Notes: generated by a model not told the origin, from the sequence alone. Counted from the stretch's first letter, positions 35,499-48,156 are shown. The stretch: 64,000 bases of DNA from Lebetimonas sp. JH292 (GCF_000523275.1 NZ_ATHQ01000001.1:1185289-1249288); one strand, 5' to 3'. Numbers and translations: made by a program.

Positions 35499-36467
35499 TG
35501 TTTTTAATTCATAAAGTTGATTTATTGTTATTACATCAACATTTTTTAAAATATTCTGTGATTCATTTAAAGCCTCAATGGTTGTTTTGTGCGGATGCCC
35601 TATGGCAATGGCATATCCTCTTTTTCGGGCTATTTTAACCGCTTTTTTAAGCTGGTTTTGGATATAATTTATATCCGGTTTGTTATCTAAAAATATATTT
35701 CTTTCAAAAAAGGGAATATGATAAATTTTTTCTGCATCTCTTGCCTTTGAATACGGTGTTGTTCTTGAATCTACAAATCCTAAATTGTCTTCTTTTAAAA
35801 CTCTAAAAAGTTTTTCCATTTCAACTTTATCGGCAGTAAATTTGCTTCCTGTATGGTTGTTTATAAACTCCGCTTTCGGAAACCATTTTTTTATTTTATC
35901 AATTCTTTGTTTTATTTGGGAATAAGACCAGTCTGTATCTATTGTGTCCGGTTCAGGATGTGCAAACGCAAGTGCTTGCATAGGTACATGAACCATGTAA
36001 TCTTTGAATTCTTTTGCATAAACAGGGGTGTGGGGATGAATTTTTGTGGGTGGAAAAAACGAAGGTGTCGCTTCAAAAGGCAGATGTTTAATAGCTTTTA
36101 CCTGATATCCGAATGAAACATCGTCCAAAATAATTACAAGTTTCGGTTTTTTGGTCTTTAATTTAACCGTAACCGCTACAGTGGGTTTTGTTTTTTTATA
36201 ATGTTTATGAGCTGTTTCATAATCTTCTATTTCAGAAGGAAGATTATATGATTTTTTATTATTTTGATTCAGCTGATTTGAAAGATTTTTAATTTTTTTT
36301 TCAAGCATGGATATTACATTTTGTGTTTTTTGCAGGGATTTTTTATTTGTGTTTTCTCCTATATAAACACCCGCAATAAAAAAACTTAAAGAAAAAATTG
36401 CCAGTAAAAGTATATAAACAATATATCTTAAACTGTTTTTTTTTGAATTTTTTCGTTTTTTTTTCAT
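35484..36467 (-). CDS. Divergent polysaccharide deacetylase family protein
   Basis: The 327-residue protein has an N-terminal signal anchor (about 16-36), a low-complexity linker, then the divergent polysaccharide deacetylase domain: LVIILDDVSFGYQ, MVHVPMQALAFAHPEPDT, NNHTGSKFT and AIGHPHKTTIEAL. It should act in the periplasm; the substrate is unknown. It lies between minE and dprA, its usual place in this phylum. Confidence 0.85.
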   Translation of the reverse strand: MKKKRKNSKKNSLRYIVYILLLAIFSLSFFIAGVYIGENTNKKSLQKTQNVISMLEKKIKNLSNQLNQNNKKSYNLPSEIEDYETAHKHYKKTKPTVAVTVKLKTKKPKLVIILDDVSFGYQVKAIKHLPFEATPSFFPPTKIHPHTPVYAKEFKDYMVHVPMQALAFAHPEPDTIDTDWSYSQIKQRIDKIKKWFPKAEFINNHTGSKFTADKVEMEKLFRVLKEDNLGFVDSRTTPYSKARDAEKIYHIPFFERNIFLDNKPDINYIQNQLKKAVKIARKRGYAIAIGHPHKTTIEALNESQNILKNVDVITINQLYELKTKNEK

Positions 36468-36697
36468 TTTTTAAGAATTATCTCAATTTCTAATGTTTCA
36501 ATGTTTTGGTTTGAATTTGTTTTAATACCGATGTCTTTAATATCCACATATTTTTTTACAACGTTGATTAAATCATGTTTCATTTCATCCAAATTGTTGA
36601 TTTTTGTATTTGCTCTTTCATATGCAAGCATCATCATAAGTCTGTCTTTTGCGATATCTTTTGATTTTTTCTTTTTAAACAGCTCAAAAAAACTCAT
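36464..36697 (-). CDS. minE: Cell division topological specificity factor MinE
   Basis: The 77-residue protein has an N-terminal amphipathic MinD/membrane-contact part ([20 protein letters not shown]) and the C-terminal topological domain. It drives MinD off the membrane to place the division site at mid-cell. It overlaps minD by 4 bp, and its own stop overlaps the deacetylase start. Confidence 0.93.
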   Translation of the reverse strand: MSFFELFKKKKSKDIAKDRLMMMLAYERANTKINNLDEMKHDLINVVKKYVDIKDIGIKTNSNQNIETLEIEIILKK

Positions 36698-37503
36698 TTG
36701 AATAATCCTTTAAGCTTAGAGAAAATACCTTTTTTTTTGGTTAAATCCAAAAATTCAATTTCTTCATTTTCTATTCTTTTTGCAATTCTTCTGTAAGTCT
36801 CCCCGACCAATGAATTTTCATTAAGTGCAATCGGTTCACCAATGTTGGTTGAACGTACAATTTCCTCATCATCCGGAATTATTCCAATAAGTTCAAGTGC
36901 CAATATATGCAAAACATCTTCGGTTGAAAGCATTTCGCCTTTTTCGACAAGTTCGGGTTTGATTCTGTTTATTATAATTCTTTTTTCAACTTCTTCTCCA
37001 AGTTGAGCTTTTTTGCTTTTGGCATCTATTATGCCTATAACCCTGTCGGCGTCCCTGACAGAAGAAATTTCTGGGGTTGTGACCACTAAGGTCATATCGG
37101 CAAGATAAATAGAATGTTCGAATCCGCTTTCTATTCCTGCAGGTGAATCGATTAATATATAATCAAAATCTTTTTTCAATTCGTTGATTAAATTTTCAAC
37201 TTTATCTTTATCGAGTACCGTTTTGTCTTTTGTCTGACTTGCAGGCAGAAAATGCAAATTATTTGTACGTTTGTCTTTTATTATAGCCTGGGCTAAATTG
37301 CATCTTTTTTCCATTACATCAACGACATCATAAACAATTCTGTTTTCAAGGCCCAATATCATATCAAGGTTTCTAAGCCCTATATCAAAATCTATTGCAA
37401 TAACTTTTTTGCCGTTTTTAGCCAAAGCCGTGGCAATATTGGCGGTTGTGGTTGATTTACCGACTCCGCCTTTGCCGCTGGTAATAGTAATAACTTTTCC
37501 CAT
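36694..37503 (-). CDS. minD: Septum site-determining ATPase MinD
   Basis: The 269-residue ATPase has the deviant Walker [14 protein letters not shown] and [19 protein letters not shown]. The tail ([14 protein letters not shown]) is the amphipathic membrane-targeting helix. TAGGAGAA precedes the ATG. It forms an operon with minE downstream of ilvC. Confidence 0.96.
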   Translation of the reverse strand: MGKVITITSGKGGVGKSTTTANIATALAKNGKKVIAIDFDIGLRNLDMILGLENRIVYDVVDVMEKRCNLAQAIIKDKRTNNLHFLPASQTKDKTVLDKDKVENLINELKKDFDYILIDSPAGIESGFEHSIYLADMTLVVTTPEISSVRDADRVIGIIDAKSKKAQLGEEVEKRIIINRIKPELVEKGEMLSTEDVLHILALELIGIIPDDEEIVRSTNIGEPIALNENSLVGETYRRIAKRIENEEIEFLDLTKKKGIFSKLKGLFK

Positions 37504-37527
37504 TTTTTCTCCTATCCCGAAAAGGGA

Positions 37528-39132
<1,605 letters not shown>

Positions 39133-39139
<7 letters not shown>

Positions 39140-40785
39140 AAACAGATAAAATTTTTTTGGATAATTTGCTAAAAAACAGTGAAATAACACAAGAGCAATA
39201 TAGTAAAATTCAGGAATTATTAGAAAAAAACCCTAAGGAAGATGTGTTAACGTTTTTATTTAAAAACGGGTATATTACAAAAGAAGTATATTTGAAATAT
39301 CTTTCTAAAAAATATTCAATAAACTATATTTCAGATTTAAGTTCCATAAGATTAAAAGACATTCATATTCCTGTAAATATTTTAAGACAGGCTATGGCCG
39401 TTCCTGTGGAAAAAAAATATGATAAGATAAAAATTGCCGTTGCAGACCCGCTTGACTGGAACGCACAGGCAATTTTAAAGAGATTTTATCCAAATAAAGA
39501 AGTTGAATTTATATTGGGGTTAAAAGAAGATATTTTAAAAGTTTTAAAACTGCTTGAGAGTAAAGAAAAAGTAAAAGAGATTATAAATGATATAAAGAAA
39601 GAATTAAAAGGAGCTGAGATAACCGGAGGGGAATCAGCGGTTATGAGACTTATTAAATATATTATTGTCTCCTCTATTGAAAAAAAAGCAAGTGATATTC
39701 ATATTGAGGCTGAAGAAGACGGAGGGGTTGTTAGAGTCAGGGTTCTTGGGGATTTATATGAAGTGCTGGATTTTGATATGGATATTTTTAACGCCCTTGA
39801 TTCAAGAATTAAAATTCTCGCCAATATGGATGTTAGTGAAAAAAGGAAGCCGCAGGACGGTTCTTTTTCCATGGAAATAGGTAAAAATAAATTTGATTTC
39901 AGGGTTTCAACCCTCCCCACAATTTGGGGAGAGAGTATCGTTATAAGAATTCTTGATAAAAGGAGCATTCTTAAAAAAATAGATGAAATAGGAATTACAT
40001 CAAAAAATCTTGAAATTATAAAAAAAGCCCTTTCTCAACCTAACGGTATTTTTCTTGTAACCGGGCCTACAGGCAGTGGAAAAACAACAACTTTGTATGC
40101 GGCTTTGCATGAAATAGCAAAAGTAAACAGAAAAGTTATCACTGTTGAAGATCCGGTAGAATATAAATTACACGGGATACAACAGGTTCAGGTGAATCCA
40201 AAGGTTGATATGACGTTCGCAAATGCCCTAAGAAGCATATTAAGACAAGACCCGGATATTATAATGATAGGGGAAATCAGGGATTTAGAAACACTTGAAA
40301 TCGCAATCAAGGCCGCTTTGACGGGCCATTTGGTTCTTTCGACACTTCATACAAATGATGCAGTAAGTTCAATTCAGAGAATGATAGATATGGGTGCGGA
40401 TGCTTTTATGGTTGCCGCTTCTTTAATCGGAGCCGAAGCTCAAAGGCTTGTAAAAACAATATGCCCTTACTGTAAAACAAAACATAAACCGGAAGATATT
40501 TATTTAGACCCAATTAAAAATTTAATTCCTAAAGATGCCGTTTTTTATAAAGGTAGGGGGTGTGAGCATTGCAATTTTACAGGATATGGAGGCAGAACAC
40601 TGATAAGCGAAGTATTTTTAGATGATGAAAAGATGGAGAGTTTAATAAGTAAAGAACAAGAAAAAATAGATATAATGAATTATTTAAGAAGCAAAGGTTA
40701 CCAGAACATGTTTTATGACGGACTGGTAAAAGCTCTAAAAGGAATTACTACATTAGAAGATATTTATAAGGTGGCAAAATTATGA
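39133..40785 (+). CDS. GspE/PilB family secretion or pilus assembly ATPase
   Basis: The 550-residue protein has an N-terminal MshEN/GSPII_E-like domain and the ATPase core. That core has Walker A GPTGSGKTTTLYAAL, the Asp box TVEDPVEY, Walker B DPDIIMIGEIRD and the His box LVLSTLHTNDA. A tetracysteine zinc site (CPYCK...CEHCNFTGYGGR) follows. It powers pseudopilus or type IV pilus extension from the cytoplasm. The start is TTG. Its partner platform gene gspF directly downstream is broken. Confidence 0.9.
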
Positions 40786-41931
40786 AATATTTTAAAGCGA
40801 GATATATGTATAAAGGAGAAAAGGAAGATTTAATATTTAAAGCGTTAAACAAAGCGGAAGCTATAATTATGAAGTTCCTATGCCTTTTGATGAAAAAATA
40901 AAAATCTTCAAAGATATTGTTTTCAATAAAATTTTAAGAAGAAAATTAAATTATCCGGCTTACATAGGTTCAATAAGACAACTTTCTGTATTGATAAAAG
41001 CAGGGATTTCCCTTAAAGATGCCCTTGAAGATATATCCTCCCATACAAAAGATTCATTGATTTCTGAAATTTTTGCAAAAGCGGCAGAAGCCATAGACAG
41101 CGGTAAAGGGCTTTCAGAAGTATTTGAAGAATATGAAAATTATGTAGGTGGAATTTCCGTCGCTATGATAAGACTCGGTGAACAGACTGGAGATTTGGTG
41201 GCTGCCCTTGAATCTTTGGCCGGAATTTATGAAAATATGTATGAAAATAGAAGAAAAATGATAAAAGCCCTTCGTTATCCTGTTATTACCCTTATTGCAA
41301 TAGCAGCAGCTTTTACATTTTCCCTTTGCCTACCAGAATATTGCTTTGGGCGGAGCATGTTTTATCAAATTACGGTTTTTATGTGCTGTTTGGATTTATC
41401 TTAATTCTGGTTTTGATTTCATTTTTGTATAAAACATCAATTAAATATAAATATAAAGTTGATAAAATTTTATTAAAAACATATTTAATAAAAGATGTTA
41501 TTGAATATGCAACTTTAACAAGGGTTCTTAATACTTTGTCGTCTTTAATCAAAAGCGGTATTCCTTTGGTTGATGCTTTGAAAATTACCGAAGGCATCGT
41601 CGAAAATGAAATTATAAAAGAAAAACTAAGAGAAATTATTAAAGGTGTTAATCAGGGAAGAAGTTTTGCCGAAATGGTAAGTGAAACCAATTTTGTAAAT
41701 TATGTAGCTCTTAGGATGATAAGTGCCGGTGAACAATCAGGAGAACTTGATAATATGCTTGAAAGTGCCGCAAAATATTATGCAGATAAATTCCAGGATA
41801 TTGTTGATAATATGCAGGCATTAATTGAGCCAATAATGTTGGCCGTAATAGGTGCAATGGTGCTTTTCCTGGCACTTGGAATATTTTTGCCTATGTGGGA
41901 TTTGGCGAGTGCGGCAAAAAAGGGAATGTAA
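40782..41931 (+). pseudogene. GspF/PilC inner-membrane platform protein, two internal deletions
   Basis: Three frames together give one GspF/PilC: MKYFKARYMYKGEKEDLIF at the start, YEVPMPFDEKIKIFKD to YPVITLIAIAAAFTF, then LPTRILLWAEHVLSNYG to LPMWDLASAAKKG. The joins near 40862 and 41320 lack roughly 13 and 18-20 codons relative to family members, and each shifts the frame. The second removes part of the first transmembrane region. These are deletions, not single-base homopolymer errors, so the platform is probably non-functional. It overlaps gspE by 4 bp. Confidence 0.8.
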
Positions 41932-42243
41932 TTATTTTTCAAATTTTTCCAAATAATCATCCTCTTCATCTTTTTTTTTATTTATTTTGTAATTTTTATA
42001 TCTCGGGTCGTTTTTTATTTTATCCCATTCTCTTTTTAATTTGTCATATTCTTTTTTTATATTTAAAATTGCGGCTGCAATTCCCCAAAAAACACCAAAC
42101 CACAATAGCCATATTTGATGGAAAGTGTTTTTAAGCCATAATCCTATCCCAACTCCCATTAATACCGCAACAACTATAGAAATGCCCAAAGAAAGCTTTT
42201 CGGCACCTCTTACGGTTTTTCCCAGATTTCCTTTTTTTTGCAT
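41932..42243 (-). CDS. AtpZ/AtpI-like membrane protein
   Basis: The 103-residue protein has two spans (SLGISIVVAVLMGVGIGLWL and IWLLWFGVFWGIAAAILNI) followed by a charged tail, the AtpZ/AtpI layout. Such proteins assist F1Fo ATP synthase c-ring assembly or Mg2+ handling. It is directly downstream of hemL, its frequent neighbour in this phylum. It is convergent with the gspF remnant with no gap. Confidence 0.75.
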   Translation of the reverse strand: MQKKGNLGKTVRGAEKLSLGISIVVAVLMGVGIGLWLKNTFHQIWLLWFGVFWGIAAAILNIKKEYDKLKREWDKIKNDPRYKNYKINKKKDEEDDYLEKFEK

Positions 42244-43505
42244 TAAATTTCTTTTGCAATTTGTTTGTAAGTTTTTATTGTGTTTTGTATATCTTCGTCA
42301 TTCATAGGAGCACAGATAAAGCCTGTTTCATATGCGCTTGGTGCAAAATAAAAACCGTTTTTTAACATTTTATTATGAAATAATGCGTATCTTTTTGTAT
42401 CACTTTCATTTACCTCATCAAAATTTTTTGGATTTTTAGAATTAAAGAAGAATCCGAACATACTGCCCATTACATTATAAGTAAATTCAATTCTGTTTTC
42501 TTTTGAAATTTCGGCAAATCCCTGCATTAATTTTTGCGCTTTTTTTTCTAAATCTTTATAAATTTCGGGATTAGATTTCAATTTTTTAAGTTGAGCAAGT
42601 CCTGCACTCATAGCCACTGGATTGCCTGAGAGTGTTCCTGCCTGATATATTGGGCCAACCGGACTTAGTTTTTCCATTATTTCTTTTTTACCTGCAAATG
42701 CCCCAACTGGCATTCCTCCACCTATTACTTTACCAAAAGTTACAATATCTGCTTCAATTCCGTATATATCAAAACTTCCTCTAAGAGATGCTCTAAATCC
42801 GCTCATTACTTCGTCAAAAATTAAAATTGCTCTGTAATGATTGCAAATCTCTCTGAGTTCACCTAAAAAGTCAGCGTCACCTGGTACCAAACTCATATTT
42901 CCGGCAATCGGTTCTATTATTACACATCCCACATTACCGTTTTGAAAACATTTTTTAACACTTTCAATATCATTATATTTCGCAAGAAGTGTATGTTTTG
43001 TAAAATCAGTCGGAACACCTGGAGAACTTGGTGTCCCGAATGTAGCGGCGCCGCTGCCGGCACTGACCAACAGTGAATCGCTGTGTCCGTGGTAACACCC
43101 TTCAAATTTTATAATATCGTCTTTTCCGCTGACACCCCTTGCCAGTCTTATGGCGCTCATTGTAGCTTCTGTGCCTGAGCTTACGAATCTTATTAAATCC
43201 AAATGCGGAAATAGTTCCAATACTTCTTTTGCCAAATCTATTTCAACTTTTGTAGGGGCTCCGAAACTTGTTCCTTTTTTTACGGCTTTTATAATTGCAT
43301 TTTCTATTTCCTTGTCACAGTGTCCGAAAATAAGCGGACCCCAGCTTTGTATAAAATCCAGATATTTTCTGCCTTTTGTGTCATATATATATGCCCCTTT
43401 CCCTTTTTCAATAAAAGGAGGTTCCCCTCCGACACTTTTAAATGCCCTAACAGGTGAATTAACTCCTCCCACGATATATTTTTGTGCTTCTTGAAATAGA
43501 TTCAT
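42243..43505 (-). CDS. hemL: Glutamate-1-semialdehyde 2,1-aminomutase
   Basis: The 420-residue PLP enzyme forms 5-aminolevulinate for heme. [42 protein letters not shown] and the PLP-lysine in [15 protein letters not shown] are intact. It shares a 45-bp symmetric divergent promoter module with gatC. Confidence 0.97.
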   Translation of the reverse strand: MNLFQEAQKYIVGGVNSPVRAFKSVGGEPPFIEKGKGAYIYDTKGRKYLDFIQSWGPLIFGHCDKEIENAIIKAVKKGTSFGAPTKVEIDLAKEVLELFPHLDLIRFVSSGTEATMSAIRLARGVSGKDDIIKFEGCYHGHSDSLLVSAGSGAATFGTPSSPGVPTDFTKHTLLAKYNDIESVKKCFQNGNVGCVIIEPIAGNMSLVPGDADFLGELREICNHYRAILIFDEVMSGFRASLRGSFDIYGIEADIVTFGKVIGGGMPVGAFAGKKEIMEKLSPVGPIYQAGTLSGNPVAMSAGLAQLKKLKSNPEIYKDLEKKAQKLMQGFAEISKENRIEFTYNVMGSMFGFFFNSKNPKNFDEVNESDTKRYALFHNKMLKNGFYFAPSAYETGFICAPMNDEDIQNTIKTYKQIAKEI

Positions 43506-43550
43506 TTTTTTACCTTTTTTTTGTTACAATTATACTAAAAAGGGAATACA
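43506..43550. promoter_or_regulatory. Compact divergent promoter module (hemL / gatC)
   Basis: The 45-bp gap has TACAATTATA (43525-43534): TACAAT on the plus strand and TATAAT on the minus strand. It is flanked by CCTTTTTTTT and AAAAAGGG, the mirrored ribosome-binding regions. Confidence 0.68.
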
Positions 43551-43832
43551 ATGAAAATCGATGCAAAACTTGTTGAAAAATTGGAAAATCTTTCTATGCT
43601 TGAGATAGCCGATAAAGAAAAAATGGCTGAAAATTTGGCAGAAATAGTAGAATTTGTTGAAATGCTACATGAAATAGACACAAGTAAAATAGAAGCTACT
43701 TTTTCAACATTAAACAATCCTACACCTTTAAGGGAAGACGAAGTTAAACAAAGTGATGTTATCAAAGATGTTCTTTCGCATGCACCAAAATCAAAAGATG
43801 ATTATTTTATAGTTCCTAAAATAATCGAATAG
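43551..43832 (+). CDS. gatC: Asp-tRNA(Asn)/Glu-tRNA(Gln) amidotransferase subunit C
   Basis: The 93-residue GatC stabilises the GatA-GatB interface for tRNA-dependent amidation. VEKLENLSMLEIADKEKM, FVEMLHEIDTSKIEAT and LREDEVK are family blocks. It is far from gatA/B here, as is common, and lies 8 bp before pilT. Confidence 0.93.
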   Translation: MKIDAKLVEKLENLSMLEIADKEKMAENLAEIVEFVEMLHEIDTSKIEATFSTLNNPTPLREDEVKQSDVIKDVLSHAPKSKDDYFIVPKIIE

Positions 43833-43840
43833 GGAAAATC

Positions 43841-44908
43841 ATGGCACTTAATTTTACATTAGAACAGCTTTTAAAAAGTATTAAAGATTATAATGCAAGT
43901 GATTTGCATTTAAATGTTGATGCAGAGCCGATGTTAAGGATTGACGGAAAATTAACACCTTTGAATCTTCCAAAACTTACAAAAGAAGATGTTTCTTCGC
44001 TTTGTTATTCTGTTTTATCAGAAAAACAAAAAGCGAAATTAGAAGATGAACTTGAACTTGATTTTTCTTTTGAAATACCAAAAATTGCAAGATTCAGGGC
44101 CAATTATTATTATGAAAGAGAATCTTTGGCAGCTGCATTCAGGATTATTCCTGAGAGACCTTTTAGTCTGGATGAATTACATTCTCCCGAAGTATTTAAA
44201 AAATTAGTAAAGCATGAAAAAGGTCTTGTATTGGTAACAGGGCCTACGGGAAGCGGTAAATCAACCACTCTTGCCGCTATGATAAAAGAAATAAATGATA
44301 ATTTCAGAAAGCATATTATTACCATTGAAGATCCGATAGAATTTGTTCATCAGCATAATAAATGCTTAATTTCCCAAAGAGAAGTAAACAGAGATACAAA
44401 ATCGTTTCTCAGGGCTTTAAGGGCATCTCTGAGGGAAGACCCGGATGTTATATTAATCGGTGAGATGAGAGACAAAGAGACAATAGGCGCCGCAATTACA
44501 GCGGCAGAAACAGGGCATTTGGTTTTTGCAACACTTCATACAAATTCGGCAAGTCAGACTATAAACAGAATTGTGAATGTATTCCCCGCAGAAGAACAGG
44601 ACCAGATAAGAACCCAGCTTTCAATGGCTATTTTATCGGTTATTTCTCAGGCTCTTTTACCAAAAATAGGGGGAGGAAGAATTGCGGCTCATGAAATAAT
44701 GATTAATAATCCAGCAATCGCAAACTTAATCAGAGAAAATAAAATTGCCCAGATATATTCACAAATGCAGCTTAATCAGGGTGTAACAGGAATGCAAACA
44801 ATGAATCAGGTGTTGGCAGAACTTGCAATGAGACATATAATTGATAAAGATACAGCCATGGCTTATAGCACAAAACCGGAAGAGCTCAGAAAATTAATAG
44901 GTGTTTAA
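43841..44908 (+). CDS. pilT: Type IV pilus retraction ATPase PilT
   Basis: The 355-residue ATPase has ASDLHLNVDAEPMLRIDG, Walker A GPTGSGKSTTLAAM, EDPIEFVH, Walker B DPDVILIGEMRD, the His box LVFATLHTNSA, and the PilT-specific C-terminal AIRNLIRE-like block (AIANLIRENK). It retracts pili and is intact. It is not in an operon with the extension ATPase. It abuts queA by one base. Confidence 0.94.
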   Translation: MALNFTLEQLLKSIKDYNASDLHLNVDAEPMLRIDGKLTPLNLPKLTKEDVSSLCYSVLSEKQKAKLEDELELDFSFEIPKIARFRANYYYERESLAAAFRIIPERPFSLDELHSPEVFKKLVKHEKGLVLVTGPTGSGKSTTLAAMIKEINDNFRKHIITIEDPIEFVHQHNKCLISQREVNRDTKSFLRALRASLREDPDVILIGEMRDKETIGAAITAAETGHLVFATLHTNSASQTINRIVNVFPAEEQDQIRTQLSMAILSVISQALLPKIGGGRIAAHEIMINNPAIANLIRENKIAQIYSQMQLNQGVTGMQTMNQVLAELAMRHIIDKDTAMAYSTKPEELRKLIGV

Positions 44909-45927
44909 TGGAAAATTTTTTAGTCTCTTCTTATGATTATAAATTACCTGAAGGTTTAATTGCCAAATACCCTGCGAGTCCCAGGGATTTAGCTAAACTT
45001 TTGGTCTACGACAGAAAAAAAGATAAAATAATTCATACAGTTTTTAAAAATATTTTAGATTTCACGGGCGAGAGTACTTTTATTTTTAATAATACTAAAG
45101 TAATAAAAGCAAGAATCTTTGGAAAAAAAGAGAGCGGTGGAAAAATAGAATTACTTTTAAACAGGCCTTATAAAAACGGTTATCTGGTTTATATTAGGGG
45201 AAAAGTAAAAGCAGGCAGCAAACTTTATTTTGATAATGGGCTTATGGCTGAGGTAAAAGAGCTTTTAGAAGACGGAAGCAGAATAGTTAGTTTTAAGTTA
45301 AAAGTTGAAAGTGAAAAGTGTAAAGCATTGGATTTTTTAGAATTAATTAATATTTTAGAAAAGATAGGGCATGTTCCGTTGCCTCCGTATATTAAAAGGG
45401 AAGATGAACAAATTGATGAATTGGAATACCAGAGTATTTTTGCCAAAAAAGAAGGGGCTGTTGCAGCGCCTACCGCTTCACTTCATTTTACGGATGAATT
45501 ATTAAAAAAAATAAAAGAAAAATATTTTTTAACGCTTCACGTAGGGGCCGGAACATTTAAACCTGTTGAGGTTAAAGATATAAGAAAGCATAAAATGCAC
45601 AGTGAATTTTACGAAATTCCTGAATGTACAGCTAAAATTTTAGATTCAAATAAAGAAATAGTGGCAGTAGGAACAACCGTGACAAGAACAGTGGAATATT
45701 ATGCAAGAGAAAAAAAATTAAGCGGAGAATGCGATTTGTTTTTGCATCCCCAAAATCCTCCCATTAGGGTCAATCATCTGCTTACAAATTTTCATCTTCC
45801 AAAATCAACGCTTATAATGCTTGTGGCAAGTTTTATAGGCAGAATTAAAACTCTTGAAATTTACAAAGAGGCAATAGAAAAAAAATACAGATTTTACAGC
45901 TACGGTGATGCAATGCTTATCATATAA
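44908..45927 (+). CDS. queA: S-adenosylmethionine:tRNA ribosyltransferase-isomerase
   Basis: The 339-residue enzyme adds the epoxycyclopentane precursor in queuosine synthesis on tRNA. SSYDYKLPEGLIAKYP, FIFNNTKVIKARIFG, GHVPLPPYIKRED, GAVAAPTASLHFT and NFHLPKSTLIMLV are diagnostic. Residues about 128-142 (SFKLKVESEKCKALD) are encoded by a heptamer-like tract. Its stop faces mutS2 with a 21-bp gap. Confidence 0.96.
   Translation: MENFLVSSYDYKLPEGLIAKYPASPRDLAKLLVYDRKKDKIIHTVFKNILDFTGESTFIFNNTKVIKARIFGKKESGGKIELLLNRPYKNGYLVYIRGKVKAGSKLYFDNGLMAEVKELLEDGSRIVSFKLKVESEKCKALDFLELINILEKIGHVPLPPYIKREDEQIDELEYQSIFAKKEGAVAAPTASLHFTDELLKKIKEKYFLTLHVGAGTFKPVEVKDIRKHKMHSEFYEIPECTAKILDSNKEIVAVGTTVTRTVEYYAREKKLSGECDLFLHPQNPPIRVNHLLTNFHLPKSTLIMLVASFIGRIKTLEIYKEAIEKKYRFYSYGDAMLII
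45293..45324. repeat. Heptamer-like tract inside queA
   Basis: AAGTTAAAAGTTGAAAGTGA and the following AAAGTGTAAAG match the AAAGTGA unit type and read in frame within queA, in a segment of variable length in the family. Confidence 0.5.
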
Positions 45928-45948
45928 ATTTAGTTAATTAAACTCAAT

Positions 45949-48117
45949 TTATAATTTAACTATTTTTGCTCCGTATCCTCCCATATGTGGGGGTGCGTCT
46001 GTAAAACTTTTTACTAAAGGATGATTTTTAAGAAGTTCGGTTATTCCTTTTGCCAATATTCCTTTTCCCATACCGTGATAAATCCATACTTCTTCAAGTC
46101 CCGCAAGCGCGGCATTGTTTAAAAATTCTTCTGTTTTTTCAATTGCTTCTTCCATTCTCAAGCCGTGTAAATCAAGTTTTATATCGGCCTTAACAGCTTT
46201 TGGTTTTGAAATTTTAATTTTTTCTTTTTTTATAGGTGCTTTATAATATTCCAGCTGATTTTTTGGAATCAGAAGTTTTTTGCCTTCAATATTTACAAGT
46301 GCGTTTTTGCCTTTAATTTCCAATATTTCACCCACTGAACTTTTGAATTTTACCTTGTCCCCCACTTTAAATTCTTTATTAATTTCTTCTTTTTTGATTT
46401 TTATTTTTTTATATATTTGATTTGCCTCGTTTAATTTTCTGTGGGCATCGCCTGTAGATTTTGCCTTTATGACTTCTTTCGCCGCTTTTATTGCGTTGTT
46501 GAATTCTTTTAGAAGTTTGTTTTTTTCTTTTGTTAACGATTCGTTAAATTCTTTTTTTTGCAAAAGAAGGGATTCTTTTAATTCTTTTGTGTTTTTAAGT
46601 TCCTGATTTAATTCGTTCAGTTTTTTATTGTATTCATATTGGGCATTTGCGGCCTTTTCTATCAATATGTCAAGTTTTTCCAAATCTTCGGAATATTCCT
46701 GTTTGGCTTTATTTATTATATTTAAAGGAATTCCATATCTTTTTGCCGTTTCAAACGCAAAGCTTCTCCCGATAGTTCCTTTTATAAATTCATATGTGGG
46801 CTTTTGCTGTTTTTCATCATAAACAGCGGCTAATAATTCCACATCTTCGTGTTTTGCAAGTAAAGAGGCAAGTCTTTTATGATGTGTAGTAATTACAATC
46901 CTGTTTTTTTTCATAATTTCTTCAATAATTACTTTAAACAGTGTTGCTGCTTCGTTGGCATCTGTCCCTAGTTCAATTTCATCCACCCCTATTAAATAAT
47001 CTTCTTTTCCAAAAACTTCTTTAAATTCTTTTATTCTTCCCGCAAACGTAGAAATATCGTTTTTTACATTTTGGGGGTCTTGTATAATTGATTTTATCTC
47101 TTTAAATGCGGGAATAATTGAAGTTTCCCTTGTTTTCATCGGAAGAAGGTGTTTTGCCATAAAAGCGGAGCTGAGGATTGATTTTAGAAGCATTGTTTTA
47201 CCGCCGGCGTTAACCCCGGTGATAATCAACACCTGCTTATCCCATTGCACGTTTACAGGTTTGCAACCGCTTAAAGCCGGATGGCAAAAATCCCTTAAAC
47301 AAAATTTTTTGCTTTTTTTAGGCAGTATAAAATCCTGATATTCATTTTTTGCCAAAAATATTCTTGCCTGCAAATGGTCGAATTTGTCAAACTCAGAATT
47401 AATAAAATTTAGAAATTTGACCCATTTTCTAAAAATACTGCTAAATTCCCTTGATTTTTTTTCTAAAAATTCTTCTTTTAAAGACAATAAATCATCTATT
47501 CTTTTTTTAAGTTTCCCTATACTTCTTGGAAAAATGTAAAAAAATCCGCTTTGGCTTCTGCCGAGGATTTCCGCATCGATTATTTTGTTAAAGCCGCCTC
47601 TTAGAAGAAGTGTTTCTTCATCTCCTTGCAGATGTATCTGTTTATCTACCAAAAAAGGCTCAAGTTTTTTTGAATTTATATATTTGTAAAGTTCCTGACG
47701 TATCAGGGTTTTTACTTCTTTTATTTTTTCATTTATTTCGTCAAGTTCTATAAATCCGAATACTTCGCCTTTTTTATTATAATGCAGTGTCAGTTTTTTT
47801 ATTTCAGAGGGAATTTCAATTTTATCGAACCACTCAGCTAAATCTTCCCAATTTCTTGATTTTAAATAGTCAAAATAATTGATAATTTTTACAAATTCAA
47901 AAATTTGAGAATGGCTTAAATCACCGTATTTTTTTAAATGAATCAGCTCTTTATCCAGATTTTTAACCTCAGGCGGGCTTTTGAAATCTTTGTTTTCGAG
48001 TTTTTTAAGATATTTATAAAATACATTAATATCGCCGTTTAGTTTAAAATCTTTTTCCCTTGCAAAAAGTGAATAGAGTCTGTTTATATAATCACTTAAA
48101 TCGAGCTTTTTTACCAT
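45949..48117 (-). CDS. mutS2: Endonuclease MutS2 (Smr domain)
   Basis: The 722-residue protein has an N-terminal core and lever, an ABC-type ATPase (VLIITGVNAGGKTMLLKS, LIGVDEIELGTDANEAATLF, VITTHHKRLASL), a coiled-coil region about 480-580, a KOW-like stretch and a C-terminal Smr nuclease domain (IKLDLHGLRMEEAIE, IYHGMGKGIL). MutS2 suppresses homologous recombination and/or rescues collided ribosomes in other bacteria. It is typical of this phylum, which lacks a MutSL pathway. Confidence 0.95.
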   Translation of the reverse strand: MVKKLDLSDYINRLYSLFAREKDFKLNGDINVFYKYLKKLENKDFKSPPEVKNLDKELIHLKKYGDLSHSQIFEFVKIINYFDYLKSRNWEDLAEWFDKIEIPSEIKKLTLHYNKKGEVFGFIELDEINEKIKEVKTLIRQELYKYINSKKLEPFLVDKQIHLQGDEETLLLRGGFNKIIDAEILGRSQSGFFYIFPRSIGKLKKRIDDLLSLKEEFLEKKSREFSSIFRKWVKFLNFINSEFDKFDHLQARIFLAKNEYQDFILPKKSKKFCLRDFCHPALSGCKPVNVQWDKQVLIITGVNAGGKTMLLKSILSSAFMAKHLLPMKTRETSIIPAFKEIKSIIQDPQNVKNDISTFAGRIKEFKEVFGKEDYLIGVDEIELGTDANEAATLFKVIIEEIMKKNRIVITTHHKRLASLLAKHEDVELLAAVYDEKQQKPTYEFIKGTIGRSFAFETAKRYGIPLNIINKAKQEYSEDLEKLDILIEKAANAQYEYNKKLNELNQELKNTKELKESLLLQKKEFNESLTKEKNKLLKEFNNAIKAAKEVIKAKSTGDAHRKLNEANQIYKKIKIKKEEINKEFKVGDKVKFKSSVGEILEIKGKNALVNIEGKKLLIPKNQLEYYKAPIKKEKIKISKPKAVKADIKLDLHGLRMEEAIEKTEEFLNNAALAGLEEVWIYHGMGKGILAKGITELLKNHPLVKSFTDAPPHMGGYGAKIVKL

Positions 48118-48156
48118 TTAGATTTCATCCTTTCTTCTATTTCCATTTAGTTATTG

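Noticed and set aside
40782-41931. Programmed frameshifting in gspF
   Set aside because: Conserved codons are missing at both joins, so deletion explains the frames better than slippage.
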